Source of the DNA: Hydrogenimonas sp. | Lineage (GTDB): Bacteria; Campylobacterota; Campylobacteria; Campylobacterales; Hydrogenimonadaceae | Direction of reading: 5' to 3' | NCBI GenBank assembly: GCA_015490295.1 | Contig: WFYC01000074.1 | Location: forward strand, 1-64,000 | DNA: 64,000 nt | In this document: positions 1 through 8,641 of the stretch, one piece after another | How the letters are laid out: every line of letters starts with the position of its first letter | How positions within the stretch are numbered: position 1 is the stretch's first letter | The notes under the pieces: generated by a model | Seen by the model: only the letters and a program-made list of their open reading frames with translations | Database searches by the model: none | Told to the model about the DNA's origin: nothing | Made by a program: the position numbers and the translations under genes

Positions 1-1404
1 GGGTGGGTACCGTACCGCTATAAACGCTACTGGCTATTCGGAGTAGTGACGGTGGTGGCCCTTGTGCTGCCGTTTATAAAAATAAACGGTAACCACTTCT
101 TCCTGCTCAACTTCGACCATAAGCAGCTCCATTTCCTGTTTGTGCGTTTCGATATGCAGGAGCTCTACCTGATGCCGTTTCTGCTGATGCTTCTTTTCCT
201 GGGGATCTTCTTCATGACGACCCTGGGAGGAAGAGTCTGGTGCGGCTGGGCGTGTCCCCAGACGATATTTAGAGTTATATACAGAGATCTTTTCGAGACG
301 AAGCTGCTCGGTCTTAGAAAGAGAATAACAAACAAACAGCAGGAGCCCGACTGGAGTAAACCGGAGAATAAGGCGAAAGAGGGTGTGGCTATAGTGCTGT
401 GGTCGATACTGGCCCTGATAGCGGCGGCCGACTTCACATGGTACTTCGTGCCGCCGGAGGACTTTTTCCAATACATCCAGGACCCGGCCGAGCACCCGGT
501 GCTTATAGGGTTCTGGCTGGGGATCGCCCTGTTTCTCGTAGTAGATGTGGTGTGGCTCAAAGAGAATTTCTGTATCTATATATGCCCATACAGCAGAGTG
601 CAGTCTGTAATGTACGACGACGATACGATCATGGCGATCTACGATGTACATAGAGGCGGCCATATATACGACCATGATGGCCAGGACAGCAAAAAGCTGG
701 TACACAATATAAAAGAGCTGCACCAAAGAGAGCCCGAGGCTGAATGTACCGCATGCGAAAGCTGCGTAAAGGTGTGTCCTACCCATATAGATATACGCCA
801 GGGTATGCAGCTTGAGTGTATAAACTGCCTCGAGTGTGTAGACGCATGTACCAAAGTTATGGGCGCTCTGGGTAAACCGAGCCTCGTACAGTGGAGCAGC
901 CCCAGAGAGATAGAGAAGCGTGAGGGTAAAACCAGATATATAAGACCCAGAACGGTGGCATACGCGGTTGCGCTGACAATAGTGACCGCGGCCCTGTTTG
1001 TTATGGGGACGAAAAAAGAGCATATGCTGCTCAACATAAACAAGACGGCACAGCTCTACAGATTCACAAACGACGGCAGGATCGTAAACGACTATACGTT
1101 CCTGTTCCAAAACACAGATACGAGAGATCATACATACTACTTCGAGGTTGTAGACAACCCGAAGATAAAGATAGTCAAACCGACGAAACCGTTCAAGCTT
1201 CTTGCCCGCAAGAAGGTGAAAAAGATAGTGCAGCTCGAGGCCGTGGAGCCCCTGGCCAAAGAGAGCAGGAGAGATACGCCTGTACCGGTTACGATAAGGG
1301 CCTTCGCGACCGATGCGCCCGAAAAGATATCTGTCACCAGGCGTACGGTGTTTGTATATCCGAGGTGGGATATAGTGCAAAAGAGGCTCAAAAAGAGCCG
1401 ATAA
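1..1404 (+). CDS. ccoG: Cytochrome c oxidase accessory protein CcoG (5' end cut by window)
   Basis: Membrane ferredoxin-type protein used in copper delivery and assembly of cbb3-type cytochrome oxidase. The ORF track starts at a GTG at 46, but the frame is open to base 1 and encodes the family-typical YRYKRYWLFG before it, so the true start lies outside the window. Visible features are the WCGWACPQT motif, several membrane helices, a two-cluster ferredoxin segment (CTACESCVKVCP, then CINCLECVDAC), and a C-terminal Ig-like domain. 467 residues are present, close to full length. It is followed by a tiny membrane ORF, a TPM protein and CcoH, which fits the end of a cbb3 assembly operon. The family call is secure; only the N-terminus is unseen. 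Confidence 0.95.
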   Translation, partial: GWVPYRYKRYWLFGVVTVVALVLPFIKINGNHFFLLNFDHKQLHFLFVRFDMQELYLMPFLLMLLFLGIFFMTTLGGRVWCGWACPQTIFRVIYRDLFETKLLGLRKRITNKQQEPDWSKPENKAKEGVAIVLWSILALIAAADFTWYFVPPEDFFQYIQDPAEHPVLIGFWLGIALFLVVDVVWLKENFCIYICPYSRVQSVMYDDDTIMAIYDVHRGGHIYDHDGQDSKKLVHNIKELHQREPEAECTACESCVKVCPTHIDIRQGMQLECINCLECVDACTKVMGALGKPSLVQWSSPREIEKREGKTRYIRPRTVAYAVALTIVTAALFVMGTKKEHMLLNINKTAQLYRFTNDGRIVNDYTFLFQNTDTRDHTYYFEVVDNPKIKIVKPTKPFKLLARKKVKKIVQLEAVEPLAKESRRDTPVPVTIRAFATDAPEKISVTRRTVFVYPRWDIVQKRLKKSR

Positions 1405-1434
1405 AATGTTACAATAACGCAAAAGGAGAGAGAA

Positions 1435-1536
1435 ATGATTCAGATTATGGACAAAGTTCTGGGTTGGACAATGGTTATCATGGCGGCTTATACACTCTGG
1501 GCGGTCGTCACCGCCAACCACGCGTTTGTCGGTTGA
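1435..1536 (+). CDS. 33-residue single-span membrane peptide
   Basis: A short ORF missed by the ORF track: MIQIMDKVLGW start, then a hydrophobic span and a short polar tail ending HAFVG. It has a good ribosome site (AAAGGAGAG, 7 bases before ATG) and sits 30 bases after ccoG, 3 bases before the next start. A predicted single transmembrane helix of about 20 residues fills most of it. Its place among cbb3 oxidase assembly genes suggests a small oxidase subunit or assembly peptide (CcoQ/CcoS-like in size), but I see no sequence match to either. Existence as a gene is inferred from the ribosome site, spacing and amphipathic-free hydrophobic core. Confidence 0.6.
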   Translation: MIQIMDKVLGWTMVIMAAYTLWAVVTANHAFVG

Positions 1537-1539
1537 TCG

Positions 1540-2175
1540 TTGAGTAGAAACGACGCCGTAAAAAAGGGGGGCTCTCTGCCCCTTCTTGCAACTCTTCTTT
1601 TTTTCATTCCATCCCTGCTCTTTGCGAAAGCAGATTTCGTACTTAAAAACGATGGAGTTATGCCGCCAAAAGAGGTAGAGAAGCTTGAACAGATGGGCTC
1701 CGAGCTCTACGAAAAGACCGGGGTAGCGGTGTTTGTAGCCGCGGTAGCGGAACTCAATGCGACAAGGCCTGTAGATATAATCGAGCCGTTAAAGCGGAAG
1801 TACCCTGACTATATACTTCTATATTTTTCGATAAAGCCTACCGCTGTAAACATATTTGCAACCGAAAAGACAAAGGGACTTATCGATATTGACCAGATTC
1901 TAAGCCCTCTCCCCTGGCGCGGTACGATAAGACCGATCATGAGTCCTGCGTTCAGTAAAGACCAAAAGGTAAAAAATGAGGTTGCCATCTTCAATGGGTA
2001 TGCCGATATCGTAGATCAGGTCGCGCAGAGCAAAGGAGTGAAACTTGAAAGCAGCATAGGTAGTGGAAGTAGAGACAGCTTCAGACTGATTCGATGGATC
2101 TTTTACGCAATACTTGCACTCTTTCTTATTCAGTATATAATTTTTAAGGTTAGGAGAAGACGTGGAGAGTCCTGA
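1540..2175 (+). CDS. TPM-domain (YgcG-like) membrane-anchored periplasmic protein
   Basis: 211 residues. A signal peptide or N-terminal anchor (LLATLLFFIPSLLFA) is followed by a TPM-type domain of about residues 35-150, with the typical PP..VEKLEQM...LYEKTGVAVFV opening and a DYILLYF strand, then a C-terminal transmembrane helix and a basic RRRR tail. TPM domains are known from YgcG-like proteins and photosystem repair proteins; the biochemical role is uncertain. The start is a TTG just after the preceding stop; the first internal Met would remove the signal peptide. The 3' end overlaps ccoH by 14 bases, so it is co-translated with oxidase assembly genes. Confidence 0.75.
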   Translation: MSRNDAVKKGGSLPLLATLLFFIPSLLFAKADFVLKNDGVMPPKEVEKLEQMGSELYEKTGVAVFVAAVAELNATRPVDIIEPLKRKYPDYILLYFSIKPTAVNIFATEKTKGLIDIDQILSPLPWRGTIRPIMSPAFSKDQKVKNEVAIFNGYADIVDQVAQSKGVKLESSIGSGSRDSFRLIRWIFYAILALFLIQYIIFKVRRRRGES

Positions 2176-2656
2176 AAAAAAAGAGGCAAACTTCTGGCCT
2201 TACGCGATCGTGGGGATGATACTCACTGTTGTGATGCTTGGCGCCTGGACGATCAAGGTAGCACTCAAAAATCCTGTGCAGTTGGAAAACAGCTATATGA
2301 TGAAGTACCAGGATGTCGACGAAAAGATAAATGAAATTCTTGAAAAACAGCGACTCTTCGATATGAAATATAGTATGGCTCTTGATTCCAACAGGCTCAA
2401 ACTGGGTAAGAACAGGGTCGAGGTAAAACTTTTCGACAAGAACGGCATGCCGGTCAGCGGTGCGAAAATCAAGGTTCTGCTCACCAGGCCGGATACAGCT
2501 CAATACGATATAGAGCTTGACGAGTTCACCTACAGCGACGGTAGATATCTGAGCAGAGAGTTCACTCTCGAAAAGAGGGGACGCTGGAATATTGTGGCGA
2601 AGGTGGAGCTTGGGGGTGACGAAGGCTTCAAAAAATATAGGACCTTTGTCGAATAG
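2162..2656 (+). CDS. ccoH: FixH/CcoH family cbb3 oxidase assembly protein
   Basis: 164 residues: short cytosolic N-terminus, one transmembrane helix (about residues 13-34), then a FixH-like periplasmic domain with NRVEVKLFDKNGMPVSGAKI and a closing beta sandwich. Known family role: stabilises the cbb3 oxidase assembly intermediate. Starts at GTG 2162, inside the end of the TPM gene. A hairpin terminator follows directly, so this is the last gene of the oxidase block. Confidence 0.85.
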   Translation: MESPEKKEANFWPYAIVGMILTVVMLGAWTIKVALKNPVQLENSYMMKYQDVDEKINEILEKQRLFDMKYSMALDSNRLKLGKNRVEVKLFDKNGMPVSGAKIKVLLTRPDTAQYDIELDEFTYSDGRYLSREFTLEKRGRWNIVAKVELGGDEGFKKYRTFVE

Positions 2657-2662
2657 TAGGCT

Positions 2663-2687
2663 GGCGGAGGGGTGATCCGCCCTTTTA
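2663..2687 (+). terminator. Rho-independent terminator after ccoH
   Basis: GGCGGA and TCCGCC form a 6 bp stem around a 7-base loop, followed by CTTTT. It lies 7 bases after the ccoH stop and separates the oxidase block from rplM. Confidence 0.7.
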
Positions 2688-2746
2688 AACCCGCTTCAAA
2701 AGCTTACAAATTACTGAAATTAAGTAAATATTAATCAAACTTACTC

Positions 2747-2752
2747 TACAAT
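2747..2752 (+). promoter_or_regulatory. Candidate -10 box (TACAAT) of rplM-rpsI
   Basis: TACAAT lies 36 bases before the rplM ATG in an AT-rich stretch, after the ccoH terminator. No clear -35 box is visible, which is common for sigma-70 promoters in this phylum. Confidence 0.45.
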
Positions 2753-2787
2753 CGCTTCGTTCAAATCTTTTTAAAGGTCAAACTACC

Positions 2788-3216
2788 ATGAAAATGACTA
2801 AGATGGTAAACAGCGCTCAGGTTGAGCGTGACTGGATCGTACTCGATGCAGAAGGAAAAACATTCGGACGACTGGTTACGGAGATCGCAACCTATCTTCG
2901 CGGAAAACACAAACCCTATTTTACCCCGCATGTCGACTGCGGTGACCATGTTGTAGTCATCAATGCGTCGAAAGTGAAGTTTACGGGAACGAATAAACTC
3001 GAAGATAAGCAATATCACAGGCACAGCGGATATTTCGGAAGTGTCAAAAGTGAGAAGCTGGGTGAGCTCGTAGAGAAGAATCCCGAAAAACTCTTCAAGC
3101 TGGCTACAAGAGGAATGCTACCCAAGACAAAACTCGGACGTGCTATGCTGAAAAAACTGCGTGTATATGCAGGTAGCGAGCATCCGCATACAGCACAAGT
3201 GAAAGCTAAAGGATAA
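2788..3216 (+). CDS. rplM: 50S ribosomal protein L13
   Basis: 142 residues, full length. Recognised by [41 protein letters not shown]-type sequence (quoted in part: [15 protein letters not shown]) and the C-terminal [20 protein letters not shown]. Paired with rpsI 5 bases downstream, the usual bacterial arrangement. A second in-frame Met lies at codon 3 and a third at codon 6; the first is best spaced from the AAAGGT ribosome site. Confidence 0.98.
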   Translation: MKMTKMVNSAQVERDWIVLDAEGKTFGRLVTEIATYLRGKHKPYFTPHVDCGDHVVVINASKVKFTGTNKLEDKQYHRHSGYFGSVKSEKLGELVEKNPEKLFKLATRGMLPKTKLGRAMLKKLRVYAGSEHPHTAQVKAKG

Positions 3217-3221
3217 CAGAT

Positions 3222-3611
3222 ATGGCAAATGTTTATGCAACCGGAAAACGCAAAAGCGCCGTCGCCAAAGTATGGCTCAAGCCGGGCAGCGGAAAAATGA
3301 CGATAAACGGTCTCGGCCTGGACGAGTGGCTGGGCGGTCATGAAGCTATCAAGAGAAAGGTGATGCAGCCGCTTCTTTTGACAAAGCAGGAAGCGAGTGT
3401 AGATATTGTCGCACAGACTCTCGGAGGCGGTTACTCGGCACAGGCTGACGCTCTAAAACACGGAATCTCCAAAGCTTTGGCGTCGTTTGACGAAGAGTTT
3501 AGAAAGATTCTGAAGCCGAACGGTCTTCTGACTCGCGATTCGCGTGTGGTCGAACGTAAGAAGTACGGTAAGCACAAAGCTCGTCGAAGTCCTCAGTTCT
3601 CCAAACGTTAA
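3222..3611 (+). CDS. rpsI: 30S ribosomal protein S9
   Basis: 129 residues, full length. It has the family opening [18 protein letters not shown], the [14 protein letters not shown] core and the basic C-terminal tail [13 protein letters not shown] that reaches the ribosomal P site. Co-transcribed with rplM. Confidence 0.98.
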   Translation: MANVYATGKRKSAVAKVWLKPGSGKMTINGLGLDEWLGGHEAIKRKVMQPLLLTKQEASVDIVAQTLGGGYSAQADALKHGISKALASFDEEFRKILKPNGLLTRDSRVVERKKYGKHKARRSPQFSKR

Positions 3612-3616
3612 TGTTT

Positions 3617-3635
3617 TCCCGGGATCTCCCGGGGG
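3617..3635 (+). terminator. CCCGGG hairpin between rpsI and the rhodanese gene
   Basis: CCCGGG-ATCT-CCCGGG makes a GC-only 6 bp stem with a 4-base loop just after rpsI. There is no T-run after it and the right side merges into a GGGGGAG ribosome site, so it may attenuate or modulate translation of the next gene rather than terminate. Confidence 0.35.
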
Positions 3636-3645
3636 AGAATCTCCT

Positions 3646-4053
3646 ATGAAAAAACTTATTTTCCTTACAATAGCAGTATCACTATCGCTCTTTGCAGGTG
3701 TAAAGGATCTCGATATCGAAAATTTCGAGAAGGCGAAAAGAGAGGGTGTCCCTGTAATAGATATCCGCACACCGTCGGAATGGCGTGAAACCGGAGTCAT
3801 AAAAGGGAGCCATACCATCATGTTTTTCGACCGGTCCGGAAGATATGACCTTAAATCGTTTTTGGAAAGACTTTCAAAACTTGGAATCAACAAAGATAAA
3901 CCTTTTATTCTCGTCTGCAGATCGGCATCGAGGACGAAAATGGTCGGTGATTTTCTCTCTGATAGAATGGGATATAAAAAGGTATATGAGCTAAAAGGCG
4001 GAATACTCAATTGGCAAAGGCACAAAAAGCCTCTCGTTCCACCGGCGCGATGA
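3646..4053 (+). CDS. Secreted single-domain rhodanese
   Basis: 135 residues. A signal peptide (MKKLIFLTIAVSLSLFAG) is followed by one rhodanese domain with VIDIRTPSEW, and the active-site loop CRSASR with the catalytic cysteine at about residue 93. It probably acts on sulfane sulfur in the periplasm. The ORF track start at 3544 is inside rpsI; ATG 3646 is preceded by GGGGGAG. It overlaps the next gene by ATGA (4050-4053), so the two are translationally coupled. The substrate is unknown. Confidence 0.88.
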   Translation: MKKLIFLTIAVSLSLFAGVKDLDIENFEKAKREGVPVIDIRTPSEWRETGVIKGSHTIMFFDRSGRYDLKSFLERLSKLGINKDKPFILVCRSASRTKMVGDFLSDRMGYKKVYELKGGILNWQRHKKPLVPPAR

Positions 4054-5549
4054 GAACGCTGCTGCTAACGCTGCTGCTACCCCTCCATATACTTGCCTCT
4101 ACACTGCATCTTGCTCTCGGAGCCAATCCGAGTAGAATAAATCCTCTGCTTGCAACCGACAGTGCAAGCGGAGAGATAAGCGGCTGGATATTCAACGGAC
4201 TTGTAAAGTTTGACAAAAACGGACAAATTGTTGGCGACCTCGCCGAATCGTGGAGGTTCGAATCGCCCGTTAAACTGATTTTCGACCTTAGAAAACGCGT
4301 AAAGTGGCACGACGGGGAGCCATTTGGAGCCGACGATGTGGTTTTTACATTCTCACTTCTAAAATCGTCCAGAATCTTCACCCCCTATGCAAGCGATTTC
4401 AGGTATGTAAAGTCGGTAAGGGCACTGGATCCGTCGAGGGTAGAGGTGATATACAAGGAACCCTATTTCAAAGCGCTCTCTATCTGGATGATGGGTATCC
4501 TGCCCAGGCATCTTTGGAAAGATGTCGAAGATCCGATGACTTCGGAGTTGAACAGGGAACCGGTCGGTACCGGTCCCTATCGTCTCAAGAGTATGCAAAA
4601 CTCCGGTGATGTAATTTTGGAAGCAAACGACGACTATTTCGAACACCGCCCCAATATAGACGTTATCCACTACCACTTCATGCCGGATCCTACGACGCAG
4701 TTTTTGATGCTGAAAGCGAAGAAGCTCGATCTCGGCTCTCTGACGCCTCTTCAGAGGGAGAGGCAGATAGACTCCTCTTTCTTGGATTACTACCGTATTG
4801 TGCAGATGCAGGGGCGGGGCTATACATACCTTGGCTTCAATCTCACTCTGCCGAAGTTCAGGGATCTGCGTGTCAGGAAGGCTCTCGATATGGCGATAGA
4901 CAAGCAGGAGCTTATACGAATACTCTTCTTTTCGTACGGAAAAGTCTGCTACGGCCCTTTTATGCCCGGTACGTTTGCCTACCCGAAGAGGGTAACAAAA
5001 AGCGGATACGATCCGCAAAAAGCGAAAGAGCTTCTTGCGCAGGCCGGTTACAGTGAAGCTCGTCCGCTCGAATTTACGATCTCTACAAACGCAAACAATA
5101 CCACAAGGCTCTATGCGGCCCAGATAATCCAGCACCAGTTGGCCAAAATAGGCGTGAAGGTAAAGATTAGGGCGATGGAGTGGCAGGCTTTTTTGAATAC
5201 GGTCGTGACCCCCAGAAGATTCGAGGTCATTCTTCTCGGGTGGAGCCTTGGGTTGATCCCGGACGCCTACGCCTTGTGGCACTCCGATTCGGACAGACTG
5301 GGCGGTTTCAACCTTGTCGGATACAGAAACGAAAAGGTGGACGAGATGATAGAGAGAGCCGAAAAGCTGACGGATATGGAGAAGGTCGGAGAGATATACA
5401 GAGAGATGTTCAACATAATCGCGGCCGACATACCCTACATATTCTTATATATTCCAGACTCCATTACCGCCATCAATAGAGAGATAACACCGATAGTACC
5501 TTCCATTATCGGAATAATGCATAATCAGGTCGACTGGAAAAAACCTTGA
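4050..5549 (+). CDS. ABC transporter peptide-binding protein (SBP_bac_5)
   Basis: 499 residues, a typical DppA/OppA-family length. Signal peptide LLLTLLLPLHILAS, then the family start HLALGANPSRINPLLATDSAS, VKWHDGEPFGADDVVFTF and the later RDLRVRKALDMAIDKQELI block. Such proteins capture oligopeptides (or nickel or haem chelates) for an ABC importer. The start at ATG 4050 overlaps the rhodanese stop and gives a proper signal peptide; the ORF-track start at 4011 does not. No permease or ATPase genes follow, so it is an orphan binding protein that must use a transporter encoded elsewhere. Confidence 0.9.
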   Translation: MRTLLLTLLLPLHILASTLHLALGANPSRINPLLATDSASGEISGWIFNGLVKFDKNGQIVGDLAESWRFESPVKLIFDLRKRVKWHDGEPFGADDVVFTFSLLKSSRIFTPYASDFRYVKSVRALDPSRVEVIYKEPYFKALSIWMMGILPRHLWKDVEDPMTSELNREPVGTGPYRLKSMQNSGDVILEANDDYFEHRPNIDVIHYHFMPDPTTQFLMLKAKKLDLGSLTPLQRERQIDSSFLDYYRIVQMQGRGYTYLGFNLTLPKFRDLRVRKALDMAIDKQELIRILFFSYGKVCYGPFMPGTFAYPKRVTKSGYDPQKAKELLAQAGYSEARPLEFTISTNANNTTRLYAAQIIQHQLAKIGVKVKIRAMEWQAFLNTVVTPRRFEVILLGWSLGLIPDAYALWHSDSDRLGGFNLVGYRNEKVDEMIERAEKLTDMEKVGEIYREMFNIIAADIPYIFLYIPDSITAINREITPIVPSIIGIMHNQVDWKKP

Positions 5550-6229
5550 CGGCGGCACGCAGGGGGGCGCCGCATGAGCCGGTGACTATACTTTTCGATC
5601 TCGACGGCACGCTGATAGACTCGACCGAAGCGATCCTCGAGAGTTTCAGTTACGCTTTCGCCCACTTCGGAGAGCGGGCTCCGGCGGACGAGAAGATAAA
5701 AAGACTTATAGGATACCCTCTCGATGTAATGTTCGAGAGTTTGGGAGCGCAAGCGCGTCCGGTAGCAGGATACGTGGCGGCATACAAGGAGTGCTACAGA
5801 GAGATCAGCCGTGAAAAGACGGTGCTGCTTCCTGGAGCGAAGGATGCCGTAGAGGAGGCGGCCGAGTTCGCTCTTTTGGGTGTAGTGACCACAAAGACCG
5901 CCCGTTACTCCGTTGAACTGCTGGAGCACATGGGGCTTATGGACCTGTTCGAGGTACTGGTAGGCAGAGAGGATGTAGATAACCCGAAGCCGCATCCGGA
6001 GCCGATTTTCAAAGCGTTGGATCTACTCGAAAGGGGGGCGAGAAACTGCTGGATGGTGGGAGATACACTGCTTGATGTAGATGCCGCCAAGGCTGCGGGC
6101 GTAACTCCTTTCGCGCTCACATGCGGATACGGTGATGCCGAGGAGCTGGCAGGCGCAACCGAACATCTGGCAGAAGATGCAGTGAGTGCCGTAAAAACGA
6201 TTCGACGACTCTGTACAACAGGGGTCTGA
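5546..6229 (+). CDS. HAD-family phosphatase, phosphoglycolate phosphatase-like
   Basis: 227 residues. HAD motif I is DLDGTLIDS, motif II is in VVTTKT, motif III is the KPHPEP lysine region and motif IV is GDTLLD. A helical cap lies at about residues 30-95, as in Gph/PpaX. The TTG start at 5546 overlaps the preceding stop; a GTG at 5582, right before TILFDLDG and behind an AGGGGGG, is an alternative that removes 12 unconserved residues. The substrate is not determined by sequence. Confidence 0.85.
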   Translation: MTAARRGAPHEPVTILFDLDGTLIDSTEAILESFSYAFAHFGERAPADEKIKRLIGYPLDVMFESLGAQARPVAGYVAAYKECYREISREKTVLLPGAKDAVEEAAEFALLGVVTTKTARYSVELLEHMGLMDLFEVLVGREDVDNPKPHPEPIFKALDLLERGARNCWMVGDTLLDVDAAKAAGVTPFALTCGYGDAEELAGATEHLAEDAVSAVKTIRRLCTTGV

Positions 6230-6328
6230 ACCTGCCGGATCCGATCTTGGTGACGCTTTCTGGCGACGGAATATATACCGCTTTGTACCGCCTTTGCTCA
6301 CTTTTTATCTTCTTTGTCTGCAAAAAGC

Positions 6329-6355
6329 TTGCTTTAAGAGCCGCTTGATTACAAT
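6329..6355 (+). promoter_or_regulatory. Candidate promoter of the por operon
   Basis: TACAAT at 6350-6355 with TTGCTT at 6329-6334 (15-base spacer, slightly short). It lies about 85 bases before porG in the 211-base gap after the HAD gene. Confidence 0.4.
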
Positions 6356-6440
6356 TAGCTTACCTTAGTATATAAATAAAAAGTGCCAAAAAATCTAAGA
6401 GGTGGAAGTAGAGTTTTTTGGTCTTTTGAAGGGAGAATCG

Positions 6441-6998
6441 ATGTTGGAAATTCGCTGGCACTCTCGTGCAGGACAGGGTGCGGTTACGGGCGCCAAAGGT
6501 TTGGCGGACGTAGTATCGCGAACCGGGAAGTTTGTACAGGCGTTTGCTTTTTACGGATCGGCCAAGCGCGGTGCCGCGATGACGGCCTATAACCGTGTGG
6601 ATGATGAAGAGATTCTGAACCATGAGAAGTTCATGCATCCGGACTATGTTCTCGTCATTGACCCGGGCCTGACTTATACGGCCGATATCACGGCTCACGA
6701 AAAAGATAGTACAAAATATATCATCACTACGCATCTGAGCAAAGATGAACTGGTAGCGGGACAGCCGAAGCTAGAAGGCAAAGATGTCTATGTCGTAGAC
6801 TGCATGCAGATCTCTCTCGATACTATCGGCCGCGCGATTCCAAACACCCCGATGCTCGGCGCACTGATGAAGGTTTCCGGAATGTTCGAACTTGACTATT
6901 TTCAGGATGCGATGAAAAGCGTGCTTTCCAAATTTCCGCAGAAGGTCATCGATGCCAACATGGCGGCGATAGAGCGTGCGTACAATTCAGTGAAGTAA
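6441..6998 (+). CDS. porG: Pyruvate:ferredoxin oxidoreductase gamma subunit
   Basis: 185 residues. Opens with LEIRWHSRAGQGAVTGAKGLADV, the standard gamma-subunit signature, and has the later VYVVDCMQISLDTIGRAIPNTPMLGA region. It is the first gene of a por operon that converts pyruvate to acetyl-CoA with reduction of ferredoxin or flavodoxin (or the reverse for carbon fixation). The ORF track starts at 6402; ATG 6441 is chosen because GAAGGGAGA precedes it and the family starts here. Confidence 0.95.
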   Translation: MLEIRWHSRAGQGAVTGAKGLADVVSRTGKFVQAFAFYGSAKRGAAMTAYNRVDDEEILNHEKFMHPDYVLVIDPGLTYTADITAHEKDSTKYIITTHLSKDELVAGQPKLEGKDVYVVDCMQISLDTIGRAIPNTPMLGALMKVSGMFELDYFQDAMKSVLSKFPQKVIDANMAAIERAYNSVK

Positions 6999-7009
6999 AG
7001 GAATATAAG

Positions 7010-7396
7010 ATGAAATATCTTGGATGGGATGAACTGCTCCCCGGAGCGATTCTCTTCTCGTTTGACGAAGAGATGGAGAAAGATGCGTGCGAAGTTCTGC
7101 CGGAGAACCGCCCCTATGCCGAAACAAATTCACATGAAGCGTATGTAGGTGACTGGCGAGTTCTAAAACCTGTATACAACAGGGATCTCTGTATCGACTG
7201 TCAGTTCTGCTGGATCTACTGCCCCGACGTTTCGATCATCTCCAGAGACAAGAAGATGATCGGTGTCGATTACGACCACTGCAAAGGGTGCGGAATCTGT
7301 GTGGAAGTCTGCCCGACCAACCCGAAATCGCTGCTTATGTTCGAAGAGCGTATAGAAAATGAAACCGCTCTGGCCCAGTGGCCGGAGAAAGAGTAA
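7010..7396 (+). CDS. porD: Pyruvate:ferredoxin oxidoreductase delta subunit (2[4Fe-4S])
   Basis: 128 residues. Two ferredoxin motifs, CIDCQFCWIYCPD and CKGCGICVEVCP, carry two [4Fe-4S] clusters, preceded by a 55-residue N-terminal arm. Twelve bases after porG; passes electrons from the catalytic beta subunit to an external carrier. Confidence 0.95.
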   Translation: MKYLGWDELLPGAILFSFDEEMEKDACEVLPENRPYAETNSHEAYVGDWRVLKPVYNRDLCIDCQFCWIYCPDVSIISRDKKMIGVDYDHCKGCGICVEVCPTNPKSLLMFEERIENETALAQWPEKE

Positions 7397-7408
7397 CAGG
7401 AGAGTTAG

Positions 7409-8629
7409 ATGGCTGAAAAAATGGAATTGAATGAAGTGGAGGTCTGGGATGGCAATATGGCGGCGAGCCAGGCGCTTCGCCAGGCACAGGTCGATGTTGT
7501 CGCAGCCTACCCGATCACACCTTCTACACCGATAGTTCAAAACTATAGTTCTTTTCTCGCCAACGGATATATCGACGGCGAATTCGTGATGGTCGAATCC
7601 GAGCACGCCGCGATGAGCGGATGCGTAGGTGCTGCTGCTGCCGGCGGACGTGTAGCCACGGCTACAAGTTCACAGGGTTTTGCGCTTATGGCGGAGGTTC
7701 TCTATCAGGCGAGCGGTATGCGTCTGCCTATCGTTCTGACGGTAGTAAACCGTGCACTCGCGGCGCCGCTCAACGTCAACGGCGACCACTCCGACATGTA
7801 TCTGGGCCGCGACAGCGGCTGGATTCAGCTTGACGCGTTCAACTCGCAGCAGGCTTACGATCTGACCCTGATGGCATTCAGAATAGGAGAGGACCACTCG
7901 GTAAGGCTGCCCGTCATGGTGCACCAAGACGGCTTTATCACCTCTCATACGGCAGAAAACGTAAAGCCCCTGAGCGACGATGAAGCGTACGCTTTCGTCG
8001 GCGAATACAAACCGATGAACGCGATGCTCGATCTGGCCAAGCCGGTAACGTACGGAGTTCAAACCGAAGAGGATTGGCACTTCGAGCACAAGGCGCGCCA
8101 GCATGCCGACCTTATGACCAAAGTTTTCGGAAAAGTGGAAGAGGTGTTCGAGGCGTTCGAAGAGAAGACCGGCCGAAAATATAATATAGTCGAAGAGTAT
8201 ATGATGGATGATGCCGAAGTGGCTATAATCGCACTCGGTACAACGGTAGAGACAGCCGAAATGGTCGCGAGAATGATGCGCGAAGTGGGGATCAAGGCGG
8301 GAGTAGTATCTCCGCGCCTGTTCCGCCCGTGGCCATACGAGCAGATAAAAAAAGCGCTTTCGAAGGTCAAAGCTGTGGCGTGTCTGGACAGAAGCAGCCC
8401 CAACGGAGCCCTGGGAGCGCTCTATAACGAAGTGACCGCATCACTCTATCAGAGTGACAATCGTCCGGTCGTCACGAACTACATCTACGGACTCGGCGGA
8501 CGCGACTTCACTATAGACCACGCCAAAGAGATCTTCAAAGAGTTGGATGCCAACGCCAAAGAGGGCAGACCGACCACACCACTTCAGCAGTTTGTAGGAC
8601 TTCGAGGTCCCAAACTGTCGTTTTATTAA
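7409..8629 (+). CDS. porA: Pyruvate:ferredoxin oxidoreductase alpha subunit
   Basis: 406 residues, normal for the alpha subunit. It shows AYPITPSTPIV near the start, the SEHAAMSGCVGAAAAGGR loop and, in the C-terminal domain, GVVSPRLFRPWP. Alpha forms the pyruvate and CoA pocket with beta. Within the porGDAB operon with 12-base gaps on both sides. Confidence 0.96.
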   Translation: MAEKMELNEVEVWDGNMAASQALRQAQVDVVAAYPITPSTPIVQNYSSFLANGYIDGEFVMVESEHAAMSGCVGAAAAGGRVATATSSQGFALMAEVLYQASGMRLPIVLTVVNRALAAPLNVNGDHSDMYLGRDSGWIQLDAFNSQQAYDLTLMAFRIGEDHSVRLPVMVHQDGFITSHTAENVKPLSDDEAYAFVGEYKPMNAMLDLAKPVTYGVQTEEDWHFEHKARQHADLMTKVFGKVEEVFEAFEEKTGRKYNIVEEYMMDDAEVAIIALGTTVETAEMVARMMREVGIKAGVVSPRLFRPWPYEQIKKALSKVKAVACLDRSSPNGALGALYNEVTASLYQSDNRPVVTNYIYGLGGRDFTIDHAKEIFKELDANAKEGRPTTPLQQFVGLRGPKLSFY

Positions 8630-8641
8630 GAGGAGCGCACG

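Noticed and set aside
34-1521. 495-residue minus-strand ORF
   Set aside because: Shadow of ccoG; low-complexity translation without recognisable domains and opposite to a well-supported gene.
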